A model generated the notes under the pieces. It worked only from the letters and a program-made list of their open reading frames with translations. It did no database searches and had not been told where the DNA came from. This document shows positions 28,682 through 38,380 of a DNA stretch of 64,000 bases, piece by piece. The position numbers were made by a program, and so were the translations under genes. Numbering within the stretch: position 1 is the stretch's first letter; every line of letters starts with the position of its first letter. The DNA comes from Prochlorococcus sp. AG-402-M15 (GTDB lineage: Bacteria; Cyanobacteriota; Cyanobacteriia; PCC-6307; Cyanobiaceae), in NCBI GenBank assembly GCA_003216615.1, contig QCIP01000002.1, forward strand, positions 143,591 through 207,590, in the 5' to 3' direction.

Positions 28682-30247
28682 ATGAACGAAACTTTATGGC
28701 CAACAATTGACTCTGAACATTTAATTGTTGATTCAAAGCAAATGTTGATATTAGAGAAAGAAATGTTTTCTGATGGAATGCCACAAGAAGCATTGATGGA
28801 AAAAGCTGGTATCCAAATTAGTAGATGGCTCTTAAAAAAGAAACCTCTTCTCAATCATGGAATAACTGTTTTTATAGGTCCTGGGCATAATGGTGGGGAT
28901 GGTGTCGTAATAGCTAGAGAGCTTTTTTTGAAAGGTTTTTATGTCCAGGTATGGTGTCCATTCCCGATAAAAAAAACATTAACAAATAACTACCTTAATT
29001 ATCTTACATCTATTGGTGTCACAAAATTAGTAGAGGCCCCTGATGCAAATGGGAAAGAGCTTTGGATTGATGCAGTTTTTGGTAATAATCAAACAAGAAA
29101 AGTTGATAATAAATTAATTAAACTATTTAATCAAAAATTTCATAACAAATATGGCAAGGTAATAAGTATTGATATTCCAACAGGATTATGTCCTGATAAA
29201 GGAGAGCCTTTTTTAGATAACGCAGTAAAGGCAGACTATACCTTGACCATTGGTCTTCATAAGATTGGGTTGACCCAAGATTCTGCTTTACCTTTTATTG
29301 GAGAATTGCACCATATAGATGTCGGGGTACCTACTAGTAAACTGTCCAAAGTTGATAAAAAGATTTTTAAGGTTACTTACAAAGATATAAAAAATATTGA
29401 TTTACCTTCTTTACCAAAGAACTCTAACAAATATACAAGAGGTAGAACATTATTAATAGCTGGAAGTGATAAATACCCTGGCGCTGCATACTTAGCATTG
29501 AAAGGGGCAATATCAAGTGGAGCAGGCTTTATCTCTGCGGTCCTGCCTGGGATAGTTGCTGAATCTATTTGGCGAGTAGCCCCTGAAATAGTCTTAAAGG
29601 GAACTATGTCATGTAATCAAAATGGCAATTCATCCTTATTCAGTGCATTAAAGAATATTGATTTATCTGCATATGATTCGTTAGCTGTAGGTCCAGGAAT
29701 TGGTATTGATATTGATGATTGGCAAAAATCAAAAGACTACCTAATGGCTTTTGGAGGATTATTGATATTGGATGCAGATGCACTTAATAGAATTTCGGAA
29801 TCCAAGTTAGGTTCAAATTTCTTTTTAGAGAGAAAATTTAAAACATGGATTACACCACATAGCAGAGAGTTTTCAAGGTTATTCCCAAATATTAAAGGTG
29901 AGACTAATGTTGAACTAGCTCTTAATGCAGCAAGAGAATTCAATATAAGTGTTTTGTTAAAGGGAGCTAACAGCATAGTTGCTGATAATAAAAAAGCATG
30001 GCAACTTTTTGGCACTGATTCTCAGACTGCAAGGGCTGGATTGGGGGATCTTTTATCTGGATTTGTAGCTGGCAGTTCTGCGATTGACTTAAACTTTTGT
30101 AGAAATATAACAACTGGATTTTTTGCTAAATACGTACTTTTACATTCATTTGCTGCTTCAAAGTGTAAAAAGGGGTCAAATGCATCTGCTATTGGCGATC
30201 AATTATCAAAATTGATCAGAAATAGAAAAACGAGACAAATATCTTGA
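28682..30247 (+). CDS. nnr: Bifunctional NAD(P)H-hydrate epimerase / ADP-dependent dehydratase
   Basis: A 521-residue fusion that repairs damaged NAD(P)HX. The N-terminal YjeF epimerase domain (to about residue 215) has GPGHNGGDGVVIAREL. The C-terminal ribokinase-like dehydratase has SDKYPGAAYLALKGA, AVGPGIG, ILDADALN, and the ARAGLGDLLSGFVAG anion hole with the catalytic Asp. Domain order and length are those of E. coli Nnr. Confidence 0.93.
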   Translation: MNETLWPTIDSEHLIVDSKQMLILEKEMFSDGMPQEALMEKAGIQISRWLLKKKPLLNHGITVFIGPGHNGGDGVVIARELFLKGFYVQVWCPFPIKKTLTNNYLNYLTSIGVTKLVEAPDANGKELWIDAVFGNNQTRKVDNKLIKLFNQKFHNKYGKVISIDIPTGLCPDKGEPFLDNAVKADYTLTIGLHKIGLTQDSALPFIGELHHIDVGVPTSKLSKVDKKIFKVTYKDIKNIDLPSLPKNSNKYTRGRTLLIAGSDKYPGAAYLALKGAISSGAGFISAVLPGIVAESIWRVAPEIVLKGTMSCNQNGNSSLFSALKNIDLSAYDSLAVGPGIGIDIDDWQKSKDYLMAFGGLLILDADALNRISESKLGSNFFLERKFKTWITPHSREFSRLFPNIKGETNVELALNAAREFNISVLLKGANSIVADNKKAWQLFGTDSQTARAGLGDLLSGFVAGSSAIDLNFCRNITTGFFAKYVLLHSFAASKCKKGSNASAIGDQLSKLIRNRKTRQIS

Positions 30248-30385
30248 AAGAAACAATTAAAGATAGTTTTTTTTTGTTTTAAACACATAAATCACCAAAT
30301 ATTAATTGAAATCTGAAGCGCGCATTAAATATTGGGGCATTTCTAAAAAAGTATAGGAAAGTTTTAATACCTTAGTTAGGTCAAA

Positions 30386-31327
30386 ATGGTCTCATCAATA
30401 CCAGCTCAAGCAGAACCCCAAAGAAGGAGAGGTAACGATCCAATTAGTTGGTATTTGCAGAACATCGGAAGAGTCCCTTTGCTAACCCCTGCTGAGGAGA
30501 TTGAATTAGGTAATCAAGTACAAAAAATGATGGTACTTACAGAAGATGGTCAATTAAATGAAAAAACTAAAGAGTTTACAAAGCAGCAAAAAAGAACAAT
30601 AAAAATTGGTAGAAGAGCAAAAGAGAGAATGATGAAAGCAAATTTAAGATTAGTTGTTAGTGTGGCAAAAAAATATCAGGGTAAAGGACTTGAACTTCTT
30701 GATTTGGTTCAAGAGGGTTCTCTTGGTTTAGAAAGAGCTGTCGAAAAATTTGACCCTACAAGAGGATATAAGTTTTCTACTTATGCTTTTTGGTGGATTC
30801 GTCAAAGTATGACAAGAGCAATTGCTTGTCAATCACGAACAATCCGTTTACCAGTTCATTTAAGTGAAAGATTAGCATCTATAAGAAAAGTTAGTAGAGA
30901 TCTGGCACATAAACTTGGTGCTATGCCAAGCAGAATTGAAATTGCAGAAGCAATGGAAATTGATGTGGAAGAACTGGATTCTGTTTTAAGACAAGCTTTA
31001 TCAACAAGTAGTTTAGATGCTCCGGTTAATGGTGATGATGGCAGAAGCTTTTTGGGAGATTTGATTGCTGATAGTAATAATGAAGAACCTCTAGATCAAG
31101 TTGAGCAACAAATGCATCAAGAGCAACTTGGGAAGTGGTTAAGTCATCTAAGCGAGCAGGAGCAACATGTTCTTAAATTAAGGTTTGGGCTTGAAGGAAA
31201 TGAGAGACATACACTTGCAGAAATAGGAAGATTATTAGAAGTCTCCAGAGAGAGAGTAAGACAAGTTGAGCTTAAGGCATTAAGAAAATTAAGAAATTTA
31301 ACAAGAAAATTACCCAGCGGTATTTAA
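30386..31327 (+). CDS. Group 2 RNA polymerase sigma factor (RpoD-like)
   Basis: A 313-residue sigma-70 factor. The N-terminal 20 residues lead into DPISWYLQNIGRVPLLT, a cyanobacterial region 1.2. Regions 2.1-2.4 are LRLVVSVAKKYQ through FSTYAFWWIRQSMTRAI, and region 4.2 is LAEIGRLLEVSRERVRQVE. It lacks region 1.1 and is shorter than the primary sigma, which places it among the group 2 SigB/C/D/E-type factors. These cannot be separated by eye. It is convergent with pdhA, with a 1-base gap. Confidence 0.9.
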   Translation: MVSSIPAQAEPQRRRGNDPISWYLQNIGRVPLLTPAEEIELGNQVQKMMVLTEDGQLNEKTKEFTKQQKRTIKIGRRAKERMMKANLRLVVSVAKKYQGKGLELLDLVQEGSLGLERAVEKFDPTRGYKFSTYAFWWIRQSMTRAIACQSRTIRLPVHLSERLASIRKVSRDLAHKLGAMPSRIEIAEAMEIDVEELDSVLRQALSTSSLDAPVNGDDGRSFLGDLIADSNNEEPLDQVEQQMHQEQLGKWLSHLSEQEQHVLKLRFGLEGNERHTLAEIGRLLEVSRERVRQVELKALRKLRNLTRKLPSGI

Positions 31328-31328
31328 C

Positions 31329-32366
31329 TTAATCTTCCGCCCAAATATATTTTGTTAACTCTTTTGAAGGTGGTTCAGGTGCTTCTAAAGCATTTTTAAC
31401 AGATTCTGTTATTTCTGTATCTATCTTCTTTTCTATGCTTTTTAATTCTTCTTCTGTTGCAAATTTACCATCAATAATTTCTTTGGCCAATTGCTTTATA
31501 GGATCTCTTTTCCCCCAAAACTCTTTCTCTTTCTCAGACCTTAGTTCATCAGGATCTGCAAGAGAATGTCCTCTATATCTATAAGTTAGGCATTCTAAAA
31601 GAGTGGGCCCTTCTCCTGCTCTAGCTCGTTTAATAGCTCTTTGAGCAGCTCCTCTTACTGCTAATACATCCATCCCATCAACTTCCTCACCATGCATCCC
31701 AAAAGCAGAGGCTTTTCTCCAGATTTCAGGATTGCTGGTTGCTCTGTCGTGAGCCATGCCAATAGCCCATTTATTATTCTCAACAACAAAAATTATAGGT
31801 AATTTCCACAGTTGGGCCATATTTAAACATTCAAAAAACTGTCCATTATTGCAAGTCCCGTCTCCAAAAAATGCTGCAGTTACTCCATCACTATTATTAT
31901 TACCAGCAACTTCCTTTTTATATTTACTTGAAAAGGCTGCCCCTAGGGCAACTGGAATTCCTTCTCCAATAAAAGCATACCCTCCCAATAAGTGATGTTC
32001 TCTTGAAAATAAATGCATTGATCCCCCTCGGCCTTTACTACAACCTGTAGCTTTACCAAAAAGCTCGCTCATTACCTCAAAAGAGGGAACACCTGCACTT
32101 AGTGCATGGACATGATCGCGGTAGGTACTACAGAACCAATCATGTTTCTTTTTCATGGCGCCAATTACTCCAGTACTTATTGCTTCTTGACCGTTATATA
32201 AATGAACGAAACCAAACATTTTCCCCCTGTAGTACATTTCTGCACACTTATCTTCGAATCTTCGACCAAGCGTCATGTCTTCGAAAAGAAATAATCCAGT
32301 TTCTCGATCTAATTCGGCTTTTTTTATGTCTTGAAGATTTGAGATTCTCTCTACGTGTGTTTCCAA
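31329..32366 (-). CDS. pdhA: Pyruvate dehydrogenase E1 component, alpha subunit
   Basis: A roughly 345-residue TPP-dependent subunit. Visible parts are the [16 protein letters not shown] substrate region, GGSMHLF, the TPP-binding [15 protein letters not shown] to VVENN stretch, and the phosphorylation-loop-like [16 protein letters not shown] prefer the TTG at 32366 ([10 protein letters not shown]), because the 12 residues encoded from the upstream ATG at 32402 look like non-coding AT-rich sequence. It supplies acetyl-CoA with the E3 subunit LpdA (21.4 kb). Confidence 0.9.
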   Translation of the reverse strand: METHVERISNLQDIKKAELDRETGLFLFEDMTLGRRFEDKCAEMYYRGKMFGFVHLYNGQEAISTGVIGAMKKKHDWFCSTYRDHVHALSAGVPSFEVMSELFGKATGCSKGRGGSMHLFSREHHLLGGYAFIGEGIPVALGAAFSSKYKKEVAGNNNSDGVTAAFFGDGTCNNGQFFECLNMAQLWKLPIIFVVENNKWAIGMAHDRATSNPEIWRKASAFGMHGEEVDGMDVLAVRGAAQRAIKRARAGEGPTLLECLTYRYRGHSLADPDELRSEKEKEFWGKRDPIKQLAKEIIDGKFATEEELKSIEKKIDTEITESVKNALEAPEPPSKELTKYIWAED

Positions 32367-32515
32367 GAAAAATACCTTAATGAAGTTTTGATTTGTTAAC
32401 ATTCTAAGGTGTGAAGGGCGATTTTCATGATTTTTTTTAATAACTCTGTAAGACCTTATGAAAAAATTTTTTAACTTGATAAACTTTGTCTAAGAATTTT
32501 CAATAGGATATTTGC

Positions 32516-34618
32516 TTGGAACTTCCTTTAGACCATTTTCGTTTAATTGGCGTAAACCCCTCTTCAACATCTGAGGAAATATTAAGAGCGTTTCAGTTAA
32601 GGTTAGATAAAACTCCAGACGAAGGTTTTACTTACGAGGTTTTAACCCAAAGATCTGAGTTGCTTCGTCTCACTGCTGATTTACTTACAGATCCAGAAAG
32701 CAGGAGAGAGTACGAAAATTTGTTACTAAATGGATCATCTGGACTGGAGTTTTCTTCTAATAGAGAAGTAGCAGGTTTAATACTTCTTTGGGAATCAGGC
32801 TCCCCAAAAGAAGCTTTTAAGATCACGAGAAAAGCATTGCAGCCCCCACAAACTCCAGCTTTGGGAAGTAGCAGAGAAGCCGATTTAACTTTATTGGCTG
32901 CTTTAACAGCTAGAGATTCTGCAATTCAAGAACAACAGCTTAGATCTTATTCAAACGCTGCCGATTTTTTACATGAAGGTATACAACTTCTTCAAAGAAT
33001 GGGAAAGCTTGTAGACAGGAGAAAAGAACTCGAAGAAGACTTGGTTGCTCTACTTCCTTATAGGATCCTAGATCTACTTAGTAGAGATTTAAATGATCAG
33101 GAGTCTCATAAAAAGGGTCTAAGTATGTTGGAAAATTTAATAATCAAAAGAGGTGGTTTGGAAGGTAATAATAAATCTGAATACAGAGATTATCTAAATC
33201 AGCAAGAATTTGAAGCTTTTTTTCAACAGATAAAGCCATTTATGACAGTACAAGAACAGATAGATTTGTTTCTTGAATTACAAAAAAGAGGATCATTAGA
33301 AGCAGGATTTTTAGCTTTTTTATCCTTAACAGCTATTGGCTTCACAAGAAGAAAGCCTGAAAAATTATTTGAAGCGAGGAGAATTCTAAAGAAATTAAAT
33401 TTATCAGGCCTAGATTCAATGCCTCTTATTGGTTGCTTAGATCTGCTTTTGGCTGATATTGACCAAGCTTCTGCAAGATTCTCTAGCAGTTCTGATGAAA
33501 ATTTACGAGATTGGCTAAATAATTATCCAGGTAATAAGCTAGAAGCGATTTGTATTTTCTGTAAAAATTGGCTAGAGAACGATGTTTTAGTTAGTTATAG
33601 AGATATTGACTCAAAAGAGGTGGATTTAGATTCTTGGTTCGAAGATAGGGAAATTCAAGAATTTATTGAAAAATTAGAAAGTAAATCAATCAAGAATAAA
33701 ATTAAATCAAACCTTCAAAACCAACAAATAAAAAAAGAACCTTTGACAAACATCACTAAAGTTTTTGATAGTTCATTGGCGAATGTCGATGAAGGTAGAT
33801 TACCTTGGCCTGGGGGCATTAAACAAGAATATGAAAAGCTTGATATCCAAGAAAATAAATTCAATAACGAAATCTTTAAGAATAAACCAATAGAAGCTTA
33901 TAAATACTTAATTGAAAAATTTGCTGAATCAAAGTTTATTTTTGGCGAATTTTTAAAGGATCAAGAGATTGTTGGTCGGTCACCTTATTTAATTTATCTA
34001 TATGCGTTTTTGATTTTATTTACATTTGGTATTGGGATTGGATTTTTAAGAAATAATTTTAAAAATTCAATTCAGAAAGATGCAGTTGCAGATAAGCCTA
34101 TTATTGCTCTAGATAAAAATAAAAATGTTAGCGACAAAGATATCATTAAAGAAATTAAAGAAAATCCTTCAAACAATTTGGAATCTATTTCTGAGGACTT
34201 ATCCTCAAACAAGACCCCTGAATTTGAAGAAATCACTAAAGCCTCACCTTCTTTAGAAGAGATAAGAAATTTAATTAATGTTTGGCTTTCAAATAAACAT
34301 AGTTATCTAGCTGGAAAAAGTGAAATAAATCTTTCTAAAATTGCTCGAGAAGGTTTAATCAAAAGAACAATTGAAGAGAGAGAAAAAGATGTTAAAAAAG
34401 GAATTTTAACTTTAAGAAATGCAAAAATTGAAAAAATAGAACTAGCTTCTCAAACTTCATCTAGGATTGTTGTTTTAGTCGATTTAAGCTTTTCAGAAAA
34501 ATTGATAAAGAAATCTGGAGAATTAATTTCTGAAACATCTCAACCTTGGAAGGTCAGGTATACTTTGGGTTTCCAAGGTGGATCATGGAAATTAGTTGAT
34601 TTTGTTCCTGGCTTGTAG
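32516..34618 (+). CDS. ftn2: Cell division protein Ftn2/ZipN (ARC6 homologue)
   Basis: A 700-residue cyanobacterial division protein. It has an N-terminal J-domain-like region (DHFRLIGVNPSSTSEEILRAF, then EYENLLL), a long helical repeat-like middle, a single transmembrane segment near residues 490-508 (LIYLYAFLILFTFGIGIGF), and the conserved C-terminal IMS/DUF4101 domain (from about residue 580: SLEEIRNLINVWLSNKHS, WKVRYTLGFQGGSWK). It binds FtsZ and anchors the Z-ring. The start is a TTG. It precedes ffh by 47 bases. Confidence 0.88.
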   Translation: MELPLDHFRLIGVNPSSTSEEILRAFQLRLDKTPDEGFTYEVLTQRSELLRLTADLLTDPESRREYENLLLNGSSGLEFSSNREVAGLILLWESGSPKEAFKITRKALQPPQTPALGSSREADLTLLAALTARDSAIQEQQLRSYSNAADFLHEGIQLLQRMGKLVDRRKELEEDLVALLPYRILDLLSRDLNDQESHKKGLSMLENLIIKRGGLEGNNKSEYRDYLNQQEFEAFFQQIKPFMTVQEQIDLFLELQKRGSLEAGFLAFLSLTAIGFTRRKPEKLFEARRILKKLNLSGLDSMPLIGCLDLLLADIDQASARFSSSSDENLRDWLNNYPGNKLEAICIFCKNWLENDVLVSYRDIDSKEVDLDSWFEDREIQEFIEKLESKSIKNKIKSNLQNQQIKKEPLTNITKVFDSSLANVDEGRLPWPGGIKQEYEKLDIQENKFNNEIFKNKPIEAYKYLIEKFAESKFIFGEFLKDQEIVGRSPYLIYLYAFLILFTFGIGIGFLRNNFKNSIQKDAVADKPIIALDKNKNVSDKDIIKEIKENPSNNLESISEDLSSNKTPEFEEITKASPSLEEIRNLINVWLSNKHSYLAGKSEINLSKIAREGLIKRTIEEREKDVKKGILTLRNAKIEKIELASQTSSRIVVLVDLSFSEKLIKKSGELISETSQPWKVRYTLGFQGGSWKLVDFVPGL

Positions 34619-34665
34619 GTATAAACTTCGAGATCATCTATAATAATTAAAATTACTTTTAAATA

Positions 34666-36108
34666 ATGTTTGATGAACTTTCATCACGCTTTGAAGACGC
34701 AGTAAAGGGTTTAAGAGGCGAAGCAAAAATTAGTGAAAATAATATAAATAATGCCTTGAATGAAGTGAAACGAGCATTATTAGATGCTGATGTTAGTTTA
34801 TCTGTAGTAAAGGAATTTATATCAGATGTCAAAGATAAAGCTATTGGAGAAGAAGTGGTGAGGGGTGTAAACCCCGGTCAAAAATTTATAGAAGTTGTAA
34901 ATAAAGAATTGATTAACATTATGGGGAATGAAAATTCTCCTTTAAACGAAAATGAAAATAGTCCCACGGTTATTTTAATGGCTGGACTTCAGGGAGCTGG
35001 TAAAACAACTGCAACAGGAAAATTAGGCCTTTTTTTGAAGGAAAAAGAAAAAAAAGTTCTTTTGGTAGCTGCAGATATTTATCGACCAGCTGCTGTAGAA
35101 CAACTTAAAACATTAGGAAGTCAATATGACTTAGAAGTTTTTTCAGCTAAAGAAAAAGATAATAAACCAGAGGCCATAGCAAAGGATGCATTGAATTATG
35201 CTAGTGAAAATAATTTTAACTCGATCATTATTGATACTGCAGGAAGATTGCAAATTGATGATTCAATGATGAGTGAAATGGTTCGGATAAAAGAAGTTTC
35301 TAATCCTGATGAAGTATTACTGGTTGTTGATTCTATGATTGGTCAAGAAGCTGCTGACTTGACAAAGTCATTTCATGAAAAAGTAGGAATTACAGGCGCG
35401 ATATTAACTAAATTAGATGGCGATTCAAGAGGAGGCGCTGCCTTATCAATAAGAAAAATAAGTGGTCAACCTATCAAATTTATTGGTGTGGGGGAAAAAA
35501 TAGAAGCACTGCAACCATTCCATCCAGAAAGAATGGCTAGCAGAATTTTAGGTATGGGTGATGTATTGACACTGGTTGAAAAAGCCCAAAAAGAAGTTGA
35601 GCTTGCGGATGCAGAAGCAATGCAAAAGAAACTTCAAGAAGCAACTTTTGATTTTAATGATTTTGTGAAGCAAATGAGATTAATTAAAAGGATGGGATCC
35701 TTAGGAGGACTAATAAAATTAATACCCGGAATGAATAAAATCGATGAAGGGATGATAAAAGATGGAGAAGATCAACTCAAGAAAATAGAATCTATGATCT
35801 CTTCAATGACACTTGAGGAGAAACAAAAACCTGAGGTTCTTGCTGCCCAGCCTTCAAGAAGACAAAGAATTGCTGAGGGTAGTGGTTATAAAGCAAAAGA
35901 TGTAGATAAAGTTTTAGCTGATTTTCAAAGAATGAGAGGGTTCATGAAACAAATGTCAAATGGAGGAATGCCAGGAATGGGAGGAATGCCAGGAATGGGA
36001 GGAATGCCAGGAATGGGAGGGATGGGAGGAATGCCAGGAATTAGTAGTAATAAAACAACAAAAAAACAAAAAAGTAATAAAAAGAAAAAAGGATTTGCTG
36101 ATTTATAG
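34666..36108 (+). CDS. ffh: Signal recognition particle protein Ffh
   Basis: A 480-residue SRP54 GTPase that binds hydrophobic signal sequences and the SRP RNA. The NG domain contains the P-loop GLQGAGKTTATGKLG, the DTAGRLQID switch, TKLDGDSRGGA and GVGEK. The M domain follows, with the RNA-binding SRRQRIAEGSG. The C-terminus is unusually rich in Met-Gly-Pro from a tandem repeat, then a lysine-rich tail. Its RNA partner is at 8.0 kb. It leads the ffh-rpsP-phoH series. Confidence 0.96.
   Translation: MFDELSSRFEDAVKGLRGEAKISENNINNALNEVKRALLDADVSLSVVKEFISDVKDKAIGEEVVRGVNPGQKFIEVVNKELINIMGNENSPLNENENSPTVILMAGLQGAGKTTATGKLGLFLKEKEKKVLLVAADIYRPAAVEQLKTLGSQYDLEVFSAKEKDNKPEAIAKDALNYASENNFNSIIIDTAGRLQIDDSMMSEMVRIKEVSNPDEVLLVVDSMIGQEAADLTKSFHEKVGITGAILTKLDGDSRGGAALSIRKISGQPIKFIGVGEKIEALQPFHPERMASRILGMGDVLTLVEKAQKEVELADAEAMQKKLQEATFDFNDFVKQMRLIKRMGSLGGLIKLIPGMNKIDEGMIKDGEDQLKKIESMISSMTLEEKQKPEVLAAQPSRRQRIAEGSGYKAKDVDKVLADFQRMRGFMKQMSNGGMPGMGGMPGMGGMPGMGGMGGMPGISSNKTTKKQKSNKKKKGFADL
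35962..36039. repeat. Tandem 18-bp repeat inside ffh (Met-Pro-Gly-rich)
   Basis: Three exact copies of an 18-base unit (starting ggaggaatgccagg) at 35962, 35980 and 35998 are followed by a degenerate fourth (36016-36039). Each unit encodes Gly-Gly-Met-Pro-Gly-Met. It extends the methionine-rich M-domain tail and is likely to vary in copy number between strains. Confidence 0.8.
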
Positions 36109-36149
36109 TTTCTAATTTTTTACCTTTAAATGATATTATTATTAGAAAC
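36108..36149 (+). terminator. Hairpin between ffh and rpsP
   Basis: GTTTCTAAT and ATTAGAAAC form a perfect 9-bp stem with a 24-base AT-rich loop, starting at the last base of the ffh stop codon. There is no strong T-run directly after it, so attenuation or mRNA stabilisation is as likely as termination. Confidence 0.35.
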
Positions 36150-36163
36150 TTATTAAATTTAAG

Positions 36164-36529
36164 ATGATTAAATTGCGCCTTAAGCGCTTTGGAAAGAAAA
36201 AAGAAGCAAGTTTCAGAATTGTTGCATGCAATAGTACTTCCAGAAGAGATGGTAGACCTCTACAAGAACTAGGTTTTTATAACCCAAGGACTAAGGAAAC
36301 TAGGCTTGATACAGAGGCTTTAAGAACGAGACTTACCCAGGGTGCGCAGCCAACTGATGTTGTGAGGACTTTATTGGAAAAGGGAGGATTATTAGAAAAA
36401 ATAGAAAGGCCCTCTATCGCTATTGGTAGGACAAAGTTAGAAAAGGAAAAAGTAGCTAAAGCTAAATTCAAAGATGGGGAGACTGATGATAGTAAAGATG
36501 AAATCGTTAGTAATGAAGCGGAAAGCTAG
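36164..36529 (+). CDS. rpsP: 30S ribosomal protein S16
   Basis: A 121-residue protein. The family core is [18 protein letters not shown], then [15 protein letters not shown] and [16 protein letters not shown]. The C-terminal 40 residues are an acidic/lysine-rich extension beyond the bacterial core of about 80 residues, common in cyanobacteria. It lies between ffh and the PhoH-like gene on the same strand. Confidence 0.96.
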   Translation: MIKLRLKRFGKKKEASFRIVACNSTSRRDGRPLQELGFYNPRTKETRLDTEALRTRLTQGAQPTDVVRTLLEKGGLLEKIERPSIAIGRTKLEKEKVAKAKFKDGETDDSKDEIVSNEAES

Positions 36530-36565
36530 TGGTTTGATAAATTTTTATTTTTATACAATAACTAA

Positions 36566-37522
36566 ATGAAAGAAGTTTCCAAAACTGGTCACTTCACAAT
36601 TGATTTGCCAAGCTCTGATGCTGCTACTGCATTATCAGGACCTGGGAATTCTTTCTTAAAAAAGTTTGAGTCTCTAACAGGAGTTTCTTTGACTATAAGA
36701 GGATTACAGCTTGAGATGAACGGTCTCATATCCAAGATTGAGAGAGCATCTGCATTAGTTGAGCTGACGAGACCAATTTGGGAACAAGGGTTAGAAGTTC
36801 CAGAAGTAGATCTTAAAGCCGCTCTTAGCTCTTTAAATATGGGTGAGTCATCCTTACATGCTGAACTTGGAAAAAAAGTTCTTGCGCGTTCCAAAGAAGG
36901 AAGATTTTTAAGACCAAGAACTATAAGGCAAAAAGAATATGTTGAATCAATAGAAAACTTTGATCTTACTTTCGCAATTGGTCCAGCTGGAACTGGTAAG
37001 ACATTTTTGGCTACTGTCTGTGCAGCAAGACTATTGAACGAGAGAAAAATAGAAAAAATTGTTTTAACGAGACCAGCCGTAGAAGCTGGCGAAAGTTTGG
37101 GATTTCTGCCTGGAGATCTGCAACAAAAAGTAGATCCATATTTAAGACCTCTATTTGATTCTTTAAACAGTATTTTCGGTTTTGATAGAACAAATTCATT
37201 AATCGACAAAGGAATTATTGAAGTTGCTCCTCTAGCATTTATGAGAGGAAGAACCTTAGACAACTCTTTAGTTATCTTAGATGAAGCACAAAACACAACT
37301 TGTTCTCAAATGAGAATGTTTTTGACCAGATTAGGTGAGAGATCAAAAATGGTTGTAAATGGAGATACTACTCAGATTGATCTAAAAAAAGATCAGGAAA
37401 GCGGCCTCATTGAAGCATCCAGAATTTTCTCTGAAACTGAAGGTATAAAATTTTGTTATTTAACTGTTGAAGATGTAGTTCGTCATCCTTTAGTTCAGAA
37501 AATTATAGAATCCTACCAATAA
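36566..37522 (+). CDS. PhoH-like ATPase
   Basis: A 318-residue ATPase. An N-terminal KH-like segment (RGLQLEMNGLISKIERA) precedes the P-loop GPAGTGKTFLATVCA near residue 139, Walker B LVILDEAQN, and VNGDTTQID. PhoH-like proteins are linked to RNA metabolism and to phosphate regulation in some bacteria; the role in cyanobacteria is not settled. A long antisense frame across this gene is an artefact. It follows rpsP by 36 bases. Confidence 0.92.
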   Translation: MKEVSKTGHFTIDLPSSDAATALSGPGNSFLKKFESLTGVSLTIRGLQLEMNGLISKIERASALVELTRPIWEQGLEVPEVDLKAALSSLNMGESSLHAELGKKVLARSKEGRFLRPRTIRQKEYVESIENFDLTFAIGPAGTGKTFLATVCAARLLNERKIEKIVLTRPAVEAGESLGFLPGDLQQKVDPYLRPLFDSLNSIFGFDRTNSLIDKGIIEVAPLAFMRGRTLDNSLVILDEAQNTTCSQMRMFLTRLGERSKMVVNGDTTQIDLKKDQESGLIEASRIFSETEGIKFCYLTVEDVVRHPLVQKIIESYQ

Positions 37523-37593
37523 AATTCTAAATCTGGTGATCCGTACCCTGAAATTTTAAAAATCAAGTACAATAGTAGAATATTAAAAAAAAA

Positions 37594-38322
37594 ATGCCAG
37601 CAAGTAGTAATTTCAATCAGGCTATTCGTGAAGCTCAAACAAGAGCAATAGTAGGACCTAATGTTGTTCAAAAAGCTCTGCCTTACGTTGGTGGTGGAAT
37701 GGCCTTAACATCCATAGGAGCTTTTGGAGGGTTGACTCTTTCTCAAAGCCCCATATATGGACCTTTATTTTTAGTTGCAATCATTGCGCAATTAGTTTTG
37801 TTTTTTGTAGCTTCTAGCGCTGCTAATAATGCCAACAACTCCAAAGCTTTACCTCTATTAGCCACTTATAGTTTACTTACTGGTTTTACTCTAAGTGGGA
37901 TTATTGCTTATGCAGCCTTAACTATTGGTGTTGGATCTATTGCTACAGCAGCATTAGCTACAGGTATCACATTTATTATAGCTTCTTATACTGGCCAAAG
38001 GATGAGTGATAATGTTGGTCAGGCACTAAGCGGAGTTGTTGGTCTTGGATTGATTGGACTTGTTATAGCAATGGTAATTCAGTTAGTCGGTAGCATCTTC
38101 TCTCCAGCATTTGGAACAGGTGGTTTCGAGTTATTAATAGCCGGATTCGGAACAGTTTTATTTGTAGCAATGTCCTTTGTTGATTTCTATACCATGCCAA
38201 GAAGATATAACGACGAACAATATTTAGCAGGAGCTCTTGGGATGTACTTAACCTATATAAATCTTTTTGTATTTATTCTTAGGTTAATGATTGCACTAAA
38301 TGGGGGAGGAAGACGAGATTAG
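37594..38322 (+). CDS. Bax inhibitor-1 (BI-1/YccA) family membrane protein
   Basis: A 242-residue protein with seven hydrophobic helices. The polar N-terminus (about 25 residues) leads into VQKALPYVGGGMALTSIGAFG. The family signature is seen in LLATYSLLTGFTLSGII and the C-terminal YLTYINLFVFILRLM. BI-1 proteins are pH-gated calcium-leak-type membrane proteins; the bacterial role is unknown. A strong terminator follows at 38351. Confidence 0.85.
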   Translation: MPASSNFNQAIREAQTRAIVGPNVVQKALPYVGGGMALTSIGAFGGLTLSQSPIYGPLFLVAIIAQLVLFFVASSAANNANNSKALPLLATYSLLTGFTLSGIIAYAALTIGVGSIATAALATGITFIIASYTGQRMSDNVGQALSGVVGLGLIGLVIAMVIQLVGSIFSPAFGTGGFELLIAGFGTVLFVAMSFVDFYTMPRRYNDEQYLAGALGMYLTYINLFVFILRLMIALNGGGRRD

Positions 38323-38350
38323 ATTTCTCAATCTAAATTCTTTTAAAATT

Positions 38351-38380
38351 AAGCGTGGATTCTAATCTACGCTTTTTTAT
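38351..38380 (+). terminator. Rho-independent terminator after the BI-1 family gene
   Basis: AAGCGTGGATT and AATCTACGCTT form an 11-bp stem with one G-T pair, followed directly by TTTTTT. It lies between convergent genes and overlaps the last codon of the minus-strand gene, so it may serve both sides. Confidence 0.8.

Noticed and set aside
32367..32402. Longer N-terminus of pdhA from the ATG at 32402
   Set aside because: The extra 12 residues look like non-coding AT-rich sequence; the TTG at 32366 gives [10 protein letters not shown], the expected start.
36589..37296. 235-codon open frame antisense to the PhoH-like gene
   Set aside because: It lies wholly within a well-supported gene, has no recognisable domain, and its serine/leucine-rich content is what an antisense frame of this gene would give.
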